From contig NW_027045320.1 in assembly GCF_963576615.1 (NCBI RefSeq), positions 434,001 to 498,000 of the forward strand: a stretch of DNA of 64,000 bases. The letters run 5' to 3'. Positions within the stretch are counted from its first letter, which is position 1; the number at the start of each line of letters is the position of its first letter. Source of the DNA: Watersipora subatra (lineage: Eukaryota; Bryozoa; Gymnolaemata; Cheilostomatida; Watersiporidae). Of this stretch, positions 46,301 to 60,900 are shown one piece after another. Below the pieces are notes generated by a model. That model saw only the letters and a list, made by a program, of their open reading frames with translations, had not been told where the DNA came from and did no database searches. The translations under genes were made by a program, and so were the position numbers.

Positions 46301-49300
46301 CTCAATTGGAGCATTTCTAGCATGTTTGGTTGAAATTGGAAATTTACATTTTTCAGTTTGGTGAGACAATTGCAATATTCTCACAATAAGCTAATTAGCT
46401 CAATTGGAGCATTTCTAGCATGTTTGGTTGAAATTGGAAATTTACATTTTTCAGTCTTGTCAGACGTTTGTAAAATTCTTACAATAAGCTTATTTGCGCA
46501 ATTTGAGCATTTCTAGCATGTTTGGTTGAAATTGGAAATTTACATTTTTCAGTTTTGTCAGACGTTTGTAAAATTCTTACAGTAAGCTTATTTCCGCAAT
46601 TGGAGCATTTCTAGCATGTTTGGTTGAAATTGGAAATTTACATTTTTCAGTTTTGTCAGACGTTTGTAATATTCTCACAATAAGCTAATTAGCTCAATTG
46701 GAGCATTTCTAGCATGTTTGGTTTAAATTGGAAATTTAATTTTTTCACTTTTGTCAGACAATTGCAATATTCTCTCAATAAGCTAATTAGCTCAATTGGA
46801 GCATTTCTAGCATGTTTGGTTGAAATTGGAAATTTACATTTTTCACTTTTGGCGGACGTTTGTAATATTCTCACAATAAGCTAATTAGCTCAATTGGAGC
46901 ATTTCTAGCATGTTTGGTTGAAATTGTAAATTTACATTTTTCACTTTTGTCAGACAATTGCAATATTCTCACAATAAGCTAATTAGCTCAATTGGAGCAT
47001 TTCTAGCATGTTTGGTTGAAATTGGAAATTTACATTTTTCAGTTTTGTCAGACGTTTGTAAAATTCTTAAAATAGGCTTATTTGCGCAATTTGAGCATCT
47101 CTAGCATGTTTAGTTGAAATTGGAAATTTACATTTTTCACTTTTGTCAGACGTTTGTAATATTCTCACAATAAGCTAATTAGCTCAATTTGAGCATTTCT
47201 AGCATGTTTGGTTGAATTTGGAAATTTACATTTTTCAGTTTTGTCAGACGTTTGTAATATTCTCACAATAAGCTAATTAGCTCAATTGGAGCATTTCTAG
47301 CATGTTTGGTTGAATTTGGAAATTTACATTTTTCACTTTTGTCAGACAATTGCAATATTCTCACAATAAGCTAATTAGCTCAATTGGAGCATTTCTAGCA
47401 TGTTTGGTTGAAATTGGAAATTTACATTTTTCAGTCTTGTCAGACGTTTGTAAAATTCTTACAATAGGCTTATTTGCGCAATTTGAGCATTTCTAGCATG
47501 TTTGGTTGAAATTGGAAATTTACATTTTTCACTTTTGTCAGACGTTTGTAAAATTCTTACAGTAAGCTTATTTCCGCAATTGGAGCATTTCTAGCATGTT
47601 TGGTTGAAATTGGAAATTTACATTTTTCACTTTTGTCAGACGTTTGTAAAATTCTTACAGTAAGCTTATTTCCGCAATTGGAGCATTTCTAGCATGTTTG
47701 GTCGAAATTGGAATTTTACATTTTTCAGTTTTGTCAGACGTTTGTAATATTCTCACAATAAGCTAATTAGCTCAATTGGAACATTTCTAGCATGTTTGGT
47801 TTAAATTGGAAATTTAAATTTTTCACTTTTGTCAGACAATTGCAATATTCTCTCAATAAGCTAATTAGCTCAATTGGAGCATTTCTAGCATGTTTGGTTG
47901 AAATTGGAAATTTACATTTTTCAGTTTTGTCAGACGTTTGTAAAATTCTTACAGTAGGCTTATTTGCGCAATTTGAGCATTTCTAGCATGTTTGGTTGAA
48001 ATTGGAAATTTACATTTTTCACTTTTGGCAGACGTTTGTAATATTCTCACAATAAGCTAATTAGCTCAATTGGAGCATTTCTAGCATGTTTGGTTGAAAT
48101 TGGAAATTTACATTTTTCACTTTTGTCAGACAATTGCAATATTCTCTCAATAAGCTAATTAGCTCAATTGGAGCATTTCTAGCATGTTTGGTTGAATTTG
48201 GAAATTTACATTTTTCGCTTTTGTCAGAAAATTGCAATATTCTTTCAATAAGCTAATTAGCTCAATTGGAGCATTTCTAGCATGTTTGGTTGAAATTGGA
48301 AATTTACATTTTTCAGTCTTGTCAGACGTTTGTAAAATTCTTACAATAGGCGAATTTGCGCAATTGGAGCATTTCTAGCATGTTTGGTTGAAATTGTAAA
48401 TTTACATTTTTCAGTTTTGTCAGACGTTTGTAAAATTCTTACAGTAAGCTTATTTCCGCAATTGGAGCATTTCTAGCATGTTTTGTTGAAATTGGAAATT
48501 TACATTTTTCACTTTTGGCGGACGTTTGTAATATTCTCACAATAAGCTAATTAGCTCAATTGGAGCATTTCTAGCATGTTTGGTTGAAATTGGAAATTTA
48601 CATTTTTCACTTTTGTCAGACAATTGCAATATTCTCTCAATAAGCTAATCAGCTCAATTGGAGCATTTCTAGCATGTTTGGTTGAAATTGGAAATTTACA
48701 TTTTTCAGTTTTGTCAGACGTTTGTAAAACTCTTACAGTAGGCTCATTTGCGCAATTTGAGCATTTCTAGCATGTTTGGTTGAAATTGGAAATTTACATT
48801 TTTCACTTTTGTCAGACGTTTGTAATATTCTCACAATAAGCTAATTAGCTCAATTGGAGAATTTCTAGCATGTTTGGATTAAATTGGAAATTTACATTTT
48901 TCACTTTTGTCAGACGATTGCAATATTCTCACAATAAGCTAATTAGCTCAATTGGAGCATTTCTAACATGTTTGGTTGAAATTGTAAATTTACATTTTTC
49001 ACTTTTGTCAGACAATTGCAATATTCTCACAATAAGCTAATTAGCTCAATTGGAGCATTTCTAGCATGTTTGGTTGAAATTGTAAATTTACATTTTTCAG
49101 TTTTGTCAGACGTTTGGAAAATTCTTACAGTAGGCTTATTTGCGCAGTTTGAGCATTTCTAGCATGTTTGGTTAAAATTGGAAATTTACATTTTTCACTT
49201 TTGTCAGACGTTTGTAATATTCTCACAATAAGCTAATTAGCTCAATTGGAGTATTTCTAGCAAGTTTGGTTGAAATTGGAAATTTACACTTTTTCACTTT

Positions 49301-52300
49301 TGTCAGACGTTTGTAAAATTCTTACAGTAAGCTTATTTCCGCAATTGGAGCATTTCTAGCATGTTTGGTTAAAATTGGAAATTTACATTTTTCAGTTTTG
49401 TCAGACGTTTGTAATATTCTCACAATAAGCTAATTAGCTCAATTGGAGCATTTCTAGCATGTTTGGATTAAATTGGAAATTTACCTTTTTTCACTTTTGT
49501 CAGACGATTGCAATATTCTCACAATAAGCTAATTAGCTCAATTGGAGCATTTCTAACCCATTTGGTTGAAATTGGAAATTTACATTTTTCAGTTTTGTCA
49601 GACGTTTGTGATATTCTCACAATAAGCTAATTAGCTCAATTGGAGCATTTCTAGCATGTTTGGTTGAAATTGGAAATTTACATTTTTCAGTTTTGTCAGA
49701 CGTTTGTAATATTCTCACAATAAGCTAATTAGCTCAATTGGAGCATTTCTAGCATGTATGGTTGAAATTGGAAATTTACATTTTTCAGTTTTGTCAGACG
49801 TTTGTAATATTCTCACAATAACCTAATTAGCTCAATTGGAGCATTTCTAGCATGTTTGGTTGAAATTGGAAATTTACATTTTTCAGTTTGGTGAGACAAT
49901 TGCAATATTCTCACAATAAGCTAATTAGCTCAATTGGAGCATTTCTAGCATGTTTGGTTGAAATTGGAAATTTACATTTTTCACTTTTGGCAGACGTTTG
50001 TAATATTCTCACAATAAGCTAATTAGCTCAATTGGAGCATTTCTAGCATGTTTGGTTGAAATTGGAAATTTACATTTTTCACTTTTGTCAGACAATTGCA
50101 ATATTCTCTCAATAAGCTAATTAGCTCAATTGGAGCATTTCTAGCATGTTTGGTTGAATTTGGAAATTTACATTTTTCGCTTTTGTCAGAAAATTGCAAT
50201 ATTCTTTCAATAAGCTAATTAGCTCAATTGGAGCATTTCTAGCATGTTTGGTTGAAATTGGAAATTTACATTTTTCAGTCTTGTCAGACGTTTGTAAAAT
50301 TCTTACAATAGGCGAATTTGCGCAATTGGAGCATTTCTAGCATGTTTGGTTGAAATTGTAAATTTACATTTTTCAGTTTTGTCAGACGTTTGTAAAATTC
50401 TTACAGTAAGCTTATTTCCGCAATTGGAGCATTTCTAGCATGTTTTGTTGAAATTGGAAATTTACATTTTTCACTTTTGGCGGACGTTTGTAATATTCTC
50501 ACAATAAGCTAATTAGCTCAATTGGAGCATTTCTAGCATGTTTGGTTGAAATTGGAAATTTACATTTTTCACTTTTGTCAGACAATTGCAATATTCTCTC
50601 AATAAGCTAATCAGCTCAATTGGAGCATTTCTAGCATGTTTGGTTGAAATTGGAAATTTACATTTTTCAGTTTTGTCAGACGTTTGTAAAACTCTTACAG
50701 TAGGCTCATTTGCGCAATTTGAGCATTTCTAGCATGTTTGGTTGAAATTGGAAATTTACATTTTTCACTTTTGTCAGACGTTTGTAATATTCTCACAATA
50801 AGCTAATTAGCTCAATTGGAGAATTTCTAGCATGTTTGGATTAAATTGGAAATTTACATTTTTCACTTTTGTCAGACGATTGCAATATTCTCACAATAAG
50901 CTAATTAGCTCAATTGGAGCATTTCTAACATGTTTGGTTGAAATTGGAAATTTACATTTTTCAGTTTTGTCAGACGTTTGTGATATTCTCACAATAAGCT
51001 AATTAGCTCAATTGGAGCATTTCTAGCATGTTTGGTTGAAATTGGAAATTTACATTTTTCAGTTTTGTCAGACGTTTGTAATATTCTCACAATAAGCTAA
51101 TTAGCTCAATTGGAGCATTTCTAGCATGTATGGTTGAAATTGGAAATTTACATTTTTCAGTTTTGTCAGACGTTTGTAATATTCTCACAATAACCTAATT
51201 AGCTCAATTGGAGCATTTCTAGCATGTTTGGTTGAAATTGGAAATTTACATTTTTCAGTTTGGTCAGACGTTTGTAATATTCTCACAATAAGCTAATTAG
51301 CTCAATTGGAGCATTTCTAGCATGTTTGGTTGAAATTGGAAATTTAAATTTTTCAGTTTGGTCAGACGTTTGTAATATTCTCACAATAAGCTAATTAGCT
51401 CAATTGGAGCATTTCTAACATGTTTGGTTGAAATTGTAAATTTACATTTTTCACTTTTGTCAGACAATTGCAATATTCTCACAATAAGCTAATTAGCTCA
51501 ATTGGAGCATTTCTAACATGTTTGGTTGAAATTGTAAATTTACATTTTTCACTTTTGTCAGACAATTGCAATATTCTCACAATAAGCTAATTAGCTCAAT
51601 TGGAGCATTTCTAGCATGTTTGGTTGAAATTGTAAATTTACATTTTTCAGTTTTGTCAGACGTTTGGAAAATTCTTACAGTAGGCTTATTTGCGCAGTTT
51701 GAGCATTTCTAGCATGTTTGGTTAAAATTGGAAATTTACATTTTTCACTTTTGTCAGACGTTTGTAATATTCTCACAATAAGCTAATTAGCTCAATTGGA
51801 GTATTTCTAGCAAGTTTGGTTGAAATTGGAAATTTACACTTTTTCACTTTTGTCAGACGTTTGTAAAATTCTTACAGTAAGCTTATTTCCGCAATTGGAG
51901 CATTTCTAGCATGTTTGGTTAAAATTGGAAATTTACATTTTTCAGTTTTGTCAGACGTTTGTAATATTCTCACAATAAGCTAATTAGCTCAATTGGAGCA
52001 TTTCTAGCATGTTTGGATTAAATTGGAAATTTACCTTTTTTCACTTTTGTCAGACGATTGCAATATTCTCACAATAAGCTAATTAGCTCAATTGGAGCAT
52101 TTCTAACCCATTTGGTTGAAATTGGAAATTTACATTTTTCAGTTTTGTCAGACGTTTGTGATATTCTCACAATAAGCTAATTAGCTCAATTGGAGCATTT
52201 CTAGCATGTTTGGTTGAAATTGGAAATTTACATTTTTCAGTTTTGTCAGACGTTTGTAATATTCTCACAATAAGCTAATTAGCTCAATTGGAGCATTTCT

Positions 52301-53300
52301 AGCATGTATGGTTGAAATTGGAAATTTACATTTTTCAGTTTTGTCAGACGTTTGTAATATTCTCACAATAACCTAATTAGCTCAATTGGAGCATTTCTAG
52401 CATGTTTGGTTGAAATTGGAAATTTACATTTTTCAGTTTGGTGAGACAATTGCAATATTCTCACAATAAGCTAATTAGCTCAATTGGAGCATTTCTAGCA
52501 TGTTTGGTTGAAATTGGAAATTTACATTTTTCAGTCTTGTCAGACGTTTGTAAAATTCTTACAATAAGCTTATTTGCGCAATTTGAGCATTTCTAGCATG
52601 TTTGGTTGAAATTGGAAATTTACATTTTTCAGTTTTGTCAGACGTTTGTAAAATTCTTACAGTAAGCTTATTTCCGCAATTGGAGCATTTCTAGCATGTT
52701 TGGTTGAAATTGGAAATTTACATTTTTCAGTTTTGTCAGACGTTTGTAATATTCTCACAATAAGCTAATTAGCTCAATTGGAGCATTTCTAGCATGTTTG
52801 GTTTAAATTGGAAATTTAATTTTTTCACTTTTGTCAGACAATTGCAATATTCTCTCAATAAGCTAATTAGCTCAATTGGAGCATTTCTAGCATGTTTGGT
52901 TGAAATTGGAAATTTACATTTTTCACTTTTGGCGGACGTTTGTAATATTCTCACAATAAGCTAATTAGCTCAATTGGAGCATTTCTAGCATGTTTGGTTG
53001 AAATTGTAAATTTACATTTTTCACTTTTGTCAGACAATTGCAATATTCTCACAATAAGCTAATTAGCTCAATTGGAGCATTTCTAGCATGTTTGGTTGAA
53101 ATTGGAAATTTACATTTTTCAGTTTTGTCAGACGTTTGTAAAATTCTTAAAATAGGCTTATTTGCGCAATTTGAGCATCTCTAGCATGTTTAGTTGAAAT
53201 TGGAAATTTACATTTTTCACTTTTGTCAGACGTTTGTAATATTCTCACAATAAGCTAATTAGCTCAATTTGAGCATTTCTAGCATGTTTGGTTGAATTTG
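43061..53300. repeat. Higher-order repeat of 6080 bp (62 monomers) with a nested 2550-bp duplication
   Basis: Private variants gcgcagtttgag (43061, 45611, 49142, 51692), taccttttttcac (about 43402, 45951, 49481, 52031) and ttggtgagacaattg (about 43810, 46360, 49890, 52440) show spacings of 2550, 3530 and 2550. So a 6080-bp block is present twice and each block contains a 2550-bp internal duplication. Confidence 0.85.
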
Positions 53301-56300
53301 GAAATTTACATTTTTCAGTTTTGTCAGACGTTTGTAATATTCTCACAATAAGCTAATTAGCTCAATTGGAGCATTTCTAGCATGTTTGGTTGAATTTGGA
53401 AATTTACATTTTTCACTTTTGTCAGACAATTGCAATATTCTCACAATAAGCTAATTAGCTCAATTGGAGCATTTCTAGCATGTTTGGTTGAAATTGGAAA
53501 TTTACATTTTTCAGTCTTGTCAGACGTTTGTAAAATTCTTACAATAGGCTTATTTGCGCAATTTGAGCATTTCTAGCATGTTTGGTTGAAATTGGAAATT
53601 TACATTTTTCACTTTTGTCAGACGTTTGTAAAATTCTTACAGTAAGCTTATTTCCGCAATTGGAGCATTTCTAGCATGTTTGGTCGAAATTGTAATTTTA
53701 CATTTTTCAGTTTTGTCAGACGTTTGTAATATTCTCACAATAAGCTAATTAGCTCAATTGGAGCATTTCTAGCATGTTTGGTTTAAATTGGAAATTTAAA
53801 TTTTTCACTTTTGTCAGACAATTGCAATATTCTCTCAATAAGCTAATTAGCTCAATTGGAGCATTTCTAGCATGTTTGGTTGAAATAGGAAATTTACATT
53901 TTTCAGTTTTGTCAGACGTTTGTAAAATTCTTAAAATAGGCTTATTTGCGCAATTTGAGCATTTCTAGCATGTTTAGTTGAAATTGGAAATTTACATTTT
54001 TCACTTTTGTCAGACGTTTGTAATATTCTCACAATAAGCTAATTAGCTCAATTTGAGCATTTCTAGCATGTTTGGTTGAATTTGGAAATTTACATTTTTC
54101 AGTTTTGTCAGACGTTTGTAATATTCTCACAATAAGCTAATTAGCTCAATTGGAGCATTTCTAGCATGTTTGGTTGAATTTGGAAATTTACATTTTTCAC
54201 TTTTGTCAGACAATTGCAATATTCTCACAATAAGCTAATTAGCTCAATTGGAGCATTTCTAGCATGTTTGGTTGAAATTGGAAATTTACATTTTTCAGTC
54301 TTGTCAGACGTTTGTAAAATTCTTACAATAGGCTTATTTGCGCAATTTGAGCATTTCTAGCATGTTTGGTTGAAATTGGAAATTTACATTTTTCACTTTT
54401 GTCAGACGTTTGTAAAATTCTTACAGTAAGCTTATTTCCGCAATTGGAGCATTTCTAGCATGTTTGGTCGAAATTGTAATTTTACATTTTTCAGTTTTGT
54501 CAGACGTTTGTAATATTCTCACAATAAGCTAATTAGCTCAATTGGAGCATTTCTAGCATGTTTGGTTTAAATTGGAAATTTAAATTTTTCACTTTTGTCA
54601 GACAATTGCAATATTCTCTCAATAAGCTAATTAGCTCAATTGGAGCATTTCTAGCATGTTTGGTTGAAATTGGAAATTTACATTTTTCAGTTTTGTCAGA
54701 CGTTTGTAAAATTCTTACAGTAGGCTTATTTGCGCAATTTGAGCATTTCTAGCATGTTTGGTTGAAATTGGAAATTTACATTTTTCACTTTTGGCAGACG
54801 TTTGTAATATTCTCACAATAAGCTAATTAGCTCAATTGGAGCATTTCTAGCATGTTTGGTTGAAATTGGAAATTTACATTTTTCACTTTTGTCAGACAAT
54901 TGCAATATTCTCTCAATAAGCTAATTAGCTCAATTGGAGCATTTCTAGCATGTTTGGTTGAATTTGGAAATTTACATTTTTCGCTTTTGTCAGAAAATTG
55001 CAATATTCTTTCAATAAGCTAATTAGCTCAATTGGAGCATTTCTAGCATGTTTGGTTGAAAGTGGAAATTTACATTTTTCAGTCTTGTCAGACGTTTGTA
55101 AAATTCTTACAATAGGCGAATTTGCGCAATTGGAGCATTTCTAGCATGTTTGGTTGAAATTGTAAATTTACATTTTTCAGTTTTGTCAGACGTTTGTAAA
55201 ATTCTTACAGTAAGCTTATTTCCGCAATTGGAGCATTTCTAGCATGTTTTGTTGAAATTGGAAATTTACATTTTTCACTTTTGGCGGACATTTGTAATAT
55301 TCTCACAATAAGCTAATTAGCTCAATTGGAGCATTTCTAGCATGTTTGGTTGAAATTGGAAATTTACATTTTTCACTTTTGTCAGACAATTGCAATATTC
55401 TCCCAATAAGCTAATTAGCTCAATTGGAGCATTTCTAGCATGTTTGGTTGAAATTGGAAATTTACATTTTTCAGTTTTGTCAGACGTTTGTAAAACTCTT
55501 ACAGTAGGCTTATTTGCGCAATTTGAGCATTTCTAGCATGTTTGGTTGAAATTGGAAATTTACATTTTTCACTTTTGTCAGACGTTTGTAATATTCTCAC
55601 AATAAGCTAATTAGCTCAATTGGAGAATTTCTAGCATGTTTGGATTAAATTGGAAATTTACATTTTTCACTTTTGTCAGACGATTGCAATATTCTCACAA
55701 TAAGCTAATTAGCTCAATTGGAGCATTTCTAACATGTTTGGTTGAAATTGGAAATTTACATTTTTCAGTTTTGTCAGACGTTTGTGATATTCTCACAATA
55801 AGCTAATTAGCTCAATTGGAGCATTTCTAGCATGTTTGGTTGAAATTGGAAATTTACATTTTTCAGTTTTGTCAGACGTTTGTAATATTCTCACAATAAG
55901 CTAATTAGCTCAATTGGAGCATTTCTAGCATGTATGGTTGAAATTGGAAATTTACATTTTTCAGTTTTGTCAGACGTTTGTAATATTCTCACAATAACCT
56001 AATTAGCTCAATTGGAGCATTTCTAGCATGTTTGGTTGAAATTGGAAATTTACATTTTTCAGTTTGGTCAGACGTTTGTAATATTCTCACAATAAGCTAA
56101 TTAGCTCAATTGGAGCATTTCTAGCATGTTTGGATTAAATTGGAAATTTACATTTTTCACTTTTGTCAGACGATTGCAATATTCTCACAATAAGCTAATT
56201 AGCTCAATTGGAGCATTTCTAACCCATTTGGTTGAAATTGGAAATTTACATTTTTCAGTTTTGTCAGACGTTTGTGATATTCTCACAATAAGCTAATTAG

Positions 56301-59300
56301 CTCAATTGGAGCATTTCTAGCATGTTTGGTTGAAATTGGAAATTTACATTTTTCAGTTTTGTCAGACGTTTGTAATATTCTCACAATAAGCTAATTAGCT
56401 CAATTGGAGCATTTCTAGCATGTATGGTTGAAATTGGAAATTTACATTTTTCAGTTTTGTCAGACGTTTGTAATATTCTCACAATAACCTAATTAGCTCA
56501 ATTGGAGCATTTCTAGCATGTTTGGTTGAAATTGGAAATTTACATTTTTCAGTTTTGTCAGACGTTTGTAATATTCTCACAATAAGCTAATTAGCTCAAT
56601 TGGAGCATTTCTAGCATGTTTGGTTGAAATTGGAAATTTACACTTTTTCACTTTTGTCAGACGTTTGTAAAATTCTTACAGTAAGCTTATTTCCGCAATT
56701 GGAGCATTTCTAGCATGTTTGGTTAAAATTGGAAATTTACATTTTTCAGTTTTGTCAGACGTTTGTAATATTCTCACAATAAGCTAATTAGCTCAATTGG
56801 AGCATTTCTAGCATGTTTGGATTAAATTGGAAATTTACATTTTTCACTTTTGTCAGACGATTGCAATATTCTCACAATAAGCTAATTAGCTCAATTGGAG
56901 CATTTCTAACCCATTTGGTTGAAATTGGAAATTTACATTTTTCAGTTTTGTCAGACGTTTGTGATATTCTCACAATAAGCTAATTAGCTCAATTGGAGCA
57001 TTTCTAGCATGTTTGGTTGAAATTGGAAATTTACATTTTTCAGTTTTGTCAGACGTTTGTAATATTCTCACAATAAGCTAATTAGCTCAATTGGAGCATT
57101 TCTAGCATGTATGGTTGAAATTGGAAATTTAAATTTTTCAGTTTTGTCAGACGTTTGTAATATTCTCACAATAACCTAATTAGCTCAATTGGAGCATTTC
57201 TAGCATGTTTGGTTGAAATTGGAAATTTACATTTTTCAGTTTGGTCAGACAATTGCAATATTCTCACAATAAGCTAATTAGCTCAATTGGAGCATTTCTA
57301 GCATGTTTGGTTGAAATTGGAAATTTACATTTTTCAGTCTTGTCAGACGTTTGTAAAATTCTTACAATAAGCTTATTTGCGCAATTTGAGCATTTCTAGC
57401 ATGTTTGGTTGAAATTGGAAATTTACATTTTTCAGTTTTGTCAGACGTTTGTAAAATTCTTACAGTAAGCTTATTTCCGCAATTGGAGCATTTCTAGCAT
57501 GTTTGGTTGAAATTGGAAATTTACATTTTTCAGTTTTGTCAGACGTTTGTAATATTCTCACAATAAGCTAATTAGCTCAATTGGAGCATTTCTAGCATGT
57601 TTGGTTTAAATTGGAAATTTAATTTTTTCACTTTTGTCAGACAATTGCAATATTCTCTCAATAAGCTAATTAGCTCAATTGGAGCATTTCTAGCATGTTT
57701 GGTTGAAATTGGAAATTTACATTTTTCACTTTTGGCGGACGTTTGTAATATTCTCACAATAAGCTAATTAGCTCAATTGGAGCATTTCTAGCATGTTTGG
57801 TTGAAATTGTAAATTTACATTTTTCACTTTTGTCAGACAATTGCAATATTCTCACAATAAGCTAATTAGCTCAATTGGAGCATTTCTAGCATGTTTGGTT
57901 GAAATTGGAAATTTACATTTTTCAGTTTTGTCAGACGTTTGTAAAATTCTTAAAATAGGCTTATTTGCGCAATTTGAGCATTTCTAGCATGTTTAGTTGA
58001 AATTGGAAATTTACATTTTTCACTTTTGTCAGACGTTTGTAATATTCTCACAATAAGCTAATTAGCTCAATTTGAGCATTTCTAGCATGTTTGGTTGAAT
58101 TTGGAAATTTACATTTTTCAGTTTTGTCAGACGTTTGTAATATTCTCACAATAAGCTAATTAGCTCAATTGGAGCATTTCTAGCATGTTTGGTTGAATTT
58201 GGAAATTTACATTTTTCACTTTTGTCAGACAATTGCAATATTCTCACAATAAGCTAATTAGCTCAATTGGAGCATTTCTAGCATGTTTGGTTGAAATTGG
58301 AAATTTACATTTTTCAGTCTTGTCAGACGTTTGTAAAATTCTTACAATAGGCTTATTTGCGCAATTTGAGCATTTCTAGCATGTTTGGTTGAAATTGGAA
58401 ATTTACATTTTTCACTTTTGTCAGACGTTTGTAAAATTCTTACAGTAAGCTTATTTCCGCAATTGGAGCATTTCTAGCATGTTTGGTCGAAATTGTAATT
58501 TTACATTTTTCAGTTTTGTCAGACGTTTGTAATATTCTCACAATAAGCTAATTAGCTCAATTGGAGCATTTCTAGCATGTTTGGTTTAAATTGGAAATTT
58601 AAATTTTTCACTTTTGTCAGACAATTGCAATATTCTCTCAATAAGCTAATTAGCTCAATTGGAGCATTTCTAGCATGTTTGGTTGAAATTGGAAATTTAC
58701 ATTTTTCAGTTTTGTCAGACGTTTGTAAAATTCTTAAAATAGGCTTATTTGCGCAATTTGAGCATTTCTAGCATGTTTAGTTGAAATTGGAAATTTACAT
58801 TTTTCACTTTTGTCAGACGTTTGTAATATTCTCACAATAAGCTAATTAGCTCAATTTGAGCATTTCTAGCATGTTTGGTTGAATTTGGAAATTTACATTT
58901 TTCAGTTTTGTCAGACGTTTGTAATATTCTCACAATAAGCTAATTAGCTCAATTGGAGCATTTCTAGCATGTTTGGTTGAATTTGGAAATTTACATTTTT
59001 CACTTTTGTCAGACAATTGCAATATTCTCACAATAAGCTAATTAGCTCAATTGGAGCATTTCTAGCATGTTTGGTTGAAATTGGAAATTTACATTTTTCA
59101 GTCTTGTCAGACGTTTGTAAAATTCTTACAATAGGCTTATTTGCGCAATTTGAGCATTTCTAGCATGTTTGGTTGAAATTGGAAATTTACATTTTTCACT
59201 TTTGTCAGACGTTTGTAAAATTCTTACAGTAAGCTTATTTCCGCAATTGGAGCATTTCTAGCATGTTTGGTCGAAATTGTAATTTTACATTTTTCAGTTT

Positions 59301-60900
59301 TGTCAGACGTTTGTAATATTCTCACAATAAGCTAATTAGCTCAATTGGAGCATTTCTAGCATGTTTGGTTTAAATTGGAAATTTAAATTTTTCACTTTTG
59401 TCAGACAATTGCAATATTCTCTCAATAAGCTAATTAGCTCAATTGGAGCATTTCTAGCATGTTTGGTTGAAATTGGAAATTTACATTTTTCAGTTTTGTC
59501 AGACGTTTGTAAAATTCTTACAGTAGGCTTATTTGCGCAATTTGAGCATTTCTAGCATGTTTGGTTGAAATTGGAAATTTACATTTTTCACTTTTGGCAG
59601 ACGTTTGTAATATTCTCACAATAAGCTAATTAGCTCAATTGGAGCATTTCTAGCATGTTTGGTTGAAATTGGAAATTTACATTTTTCACTTTTGTCAGAC
59701 AATTGCAATATTCTCTCAATAAGCTAATTAGCTCAATTGGAGCATTTCTAGCATGTTTGGTTGAATTTGGAAATTTACATTTTTCGCTTTTGTCAGAAAA
59801 TTGCAATATTCTTTCAATAAGCTAATTAGCTCAATTGGAGCATTTCTAGCATGTTTGGTTGAAAGTGGAAATTTACATTTTTCAGTCTTGTCAGACGTTT
59901 GTAAAATTCTTACAATAGGCGAATTTGCGCAATTGGAGCATTTCTAGCATGTTTGGTTGAAATTGTAAATTTACATTTTTCAGTTTTGTCAGACGTTTGT
60001 AAAATTCTTACAGTAAGCTTATTTCCGCAATTGGAGCATTTCTAGCATGTTTTGTTGAAATTGGAAATTTACATTTTTCACTTTTGGCGGACATTTGTAA
60101 TATTCTCACAATAAGCTAATTAGCTCAATTGGAGCATTTCTAGCATGTTTGGTTGAAATTGGAAATTTACATTTTTCACTTTTGTCAGACAATTGCAATA
60201 TTCTCCCAATAAGCTAATTAGCTCAATTGGAGCATTTCTAGCATGTTTGGTTGAAATTGGAAATTTACATTTTTCAGTTTTGTCAGACGTTTGTAAAACT
60301 CTTACAGTAGGCTTATTTGCGCAATTTGAGCATTTCTAGCATGTTTGGTTGAAATTGGAAGTTTACATTTTTCACTTTTGTCAGACGTTTGTAATATTCT
60401 CACAATAAGCTAATTAGCTCAATTGGAGAATTTCTAGCATGTTTGGATTAAATTGGAAATTTACATTTTTCACTTTTGTCAGACGATTGCAATATTCTCA
60501 CAATAAGCTAATTAGCTCAATTGGAGCATTTCTAACATGTTTGGTTGAAATTGGAAATTTACATTTTTCAGTTTTGTCAGACGTTTGTGATATTCTCACA
60601 ATAAGCTAATTAGCTCAATTGGAGCATTTCTAGCATGTTTGGTTGAAATTGGAAATTTACATTTTTCAGTTTTGTCAGACGTTTGTAATATTCTCACAAT
60701 AAGCTAATTAGCTCAATTGAAGCATTTCTAGCATGTATGGTTGAAATTGGAAATTTACATTTTTCAGTTTTGTCAGACGTTTGTAATATTCTCACAATAA
60801 CCTAATTAGCTCAATTGGAGCATTTCTAGCATGTTTGGTTGAAATTGTAAATTTACATTTTTCAGTTTTGTCAGACGTTTGTAAAATTCTTACAGTAAGC
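52769..60900. repeat. Higher-order repeat of 4803 bp (49 monomers) with a nested 784-bp duplication
   Basis: Landmarks at 52769, 53774 and 54558 recur at 57572, 58577 and 59361, each exactly 4803 bases on. Within each block a 784-bp (8-monomer) duplication is visible (53774 and 54558; 58577 and 59361), sharing the private ttggtcgaaattgtaattt variant. Confidence 0.85.
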
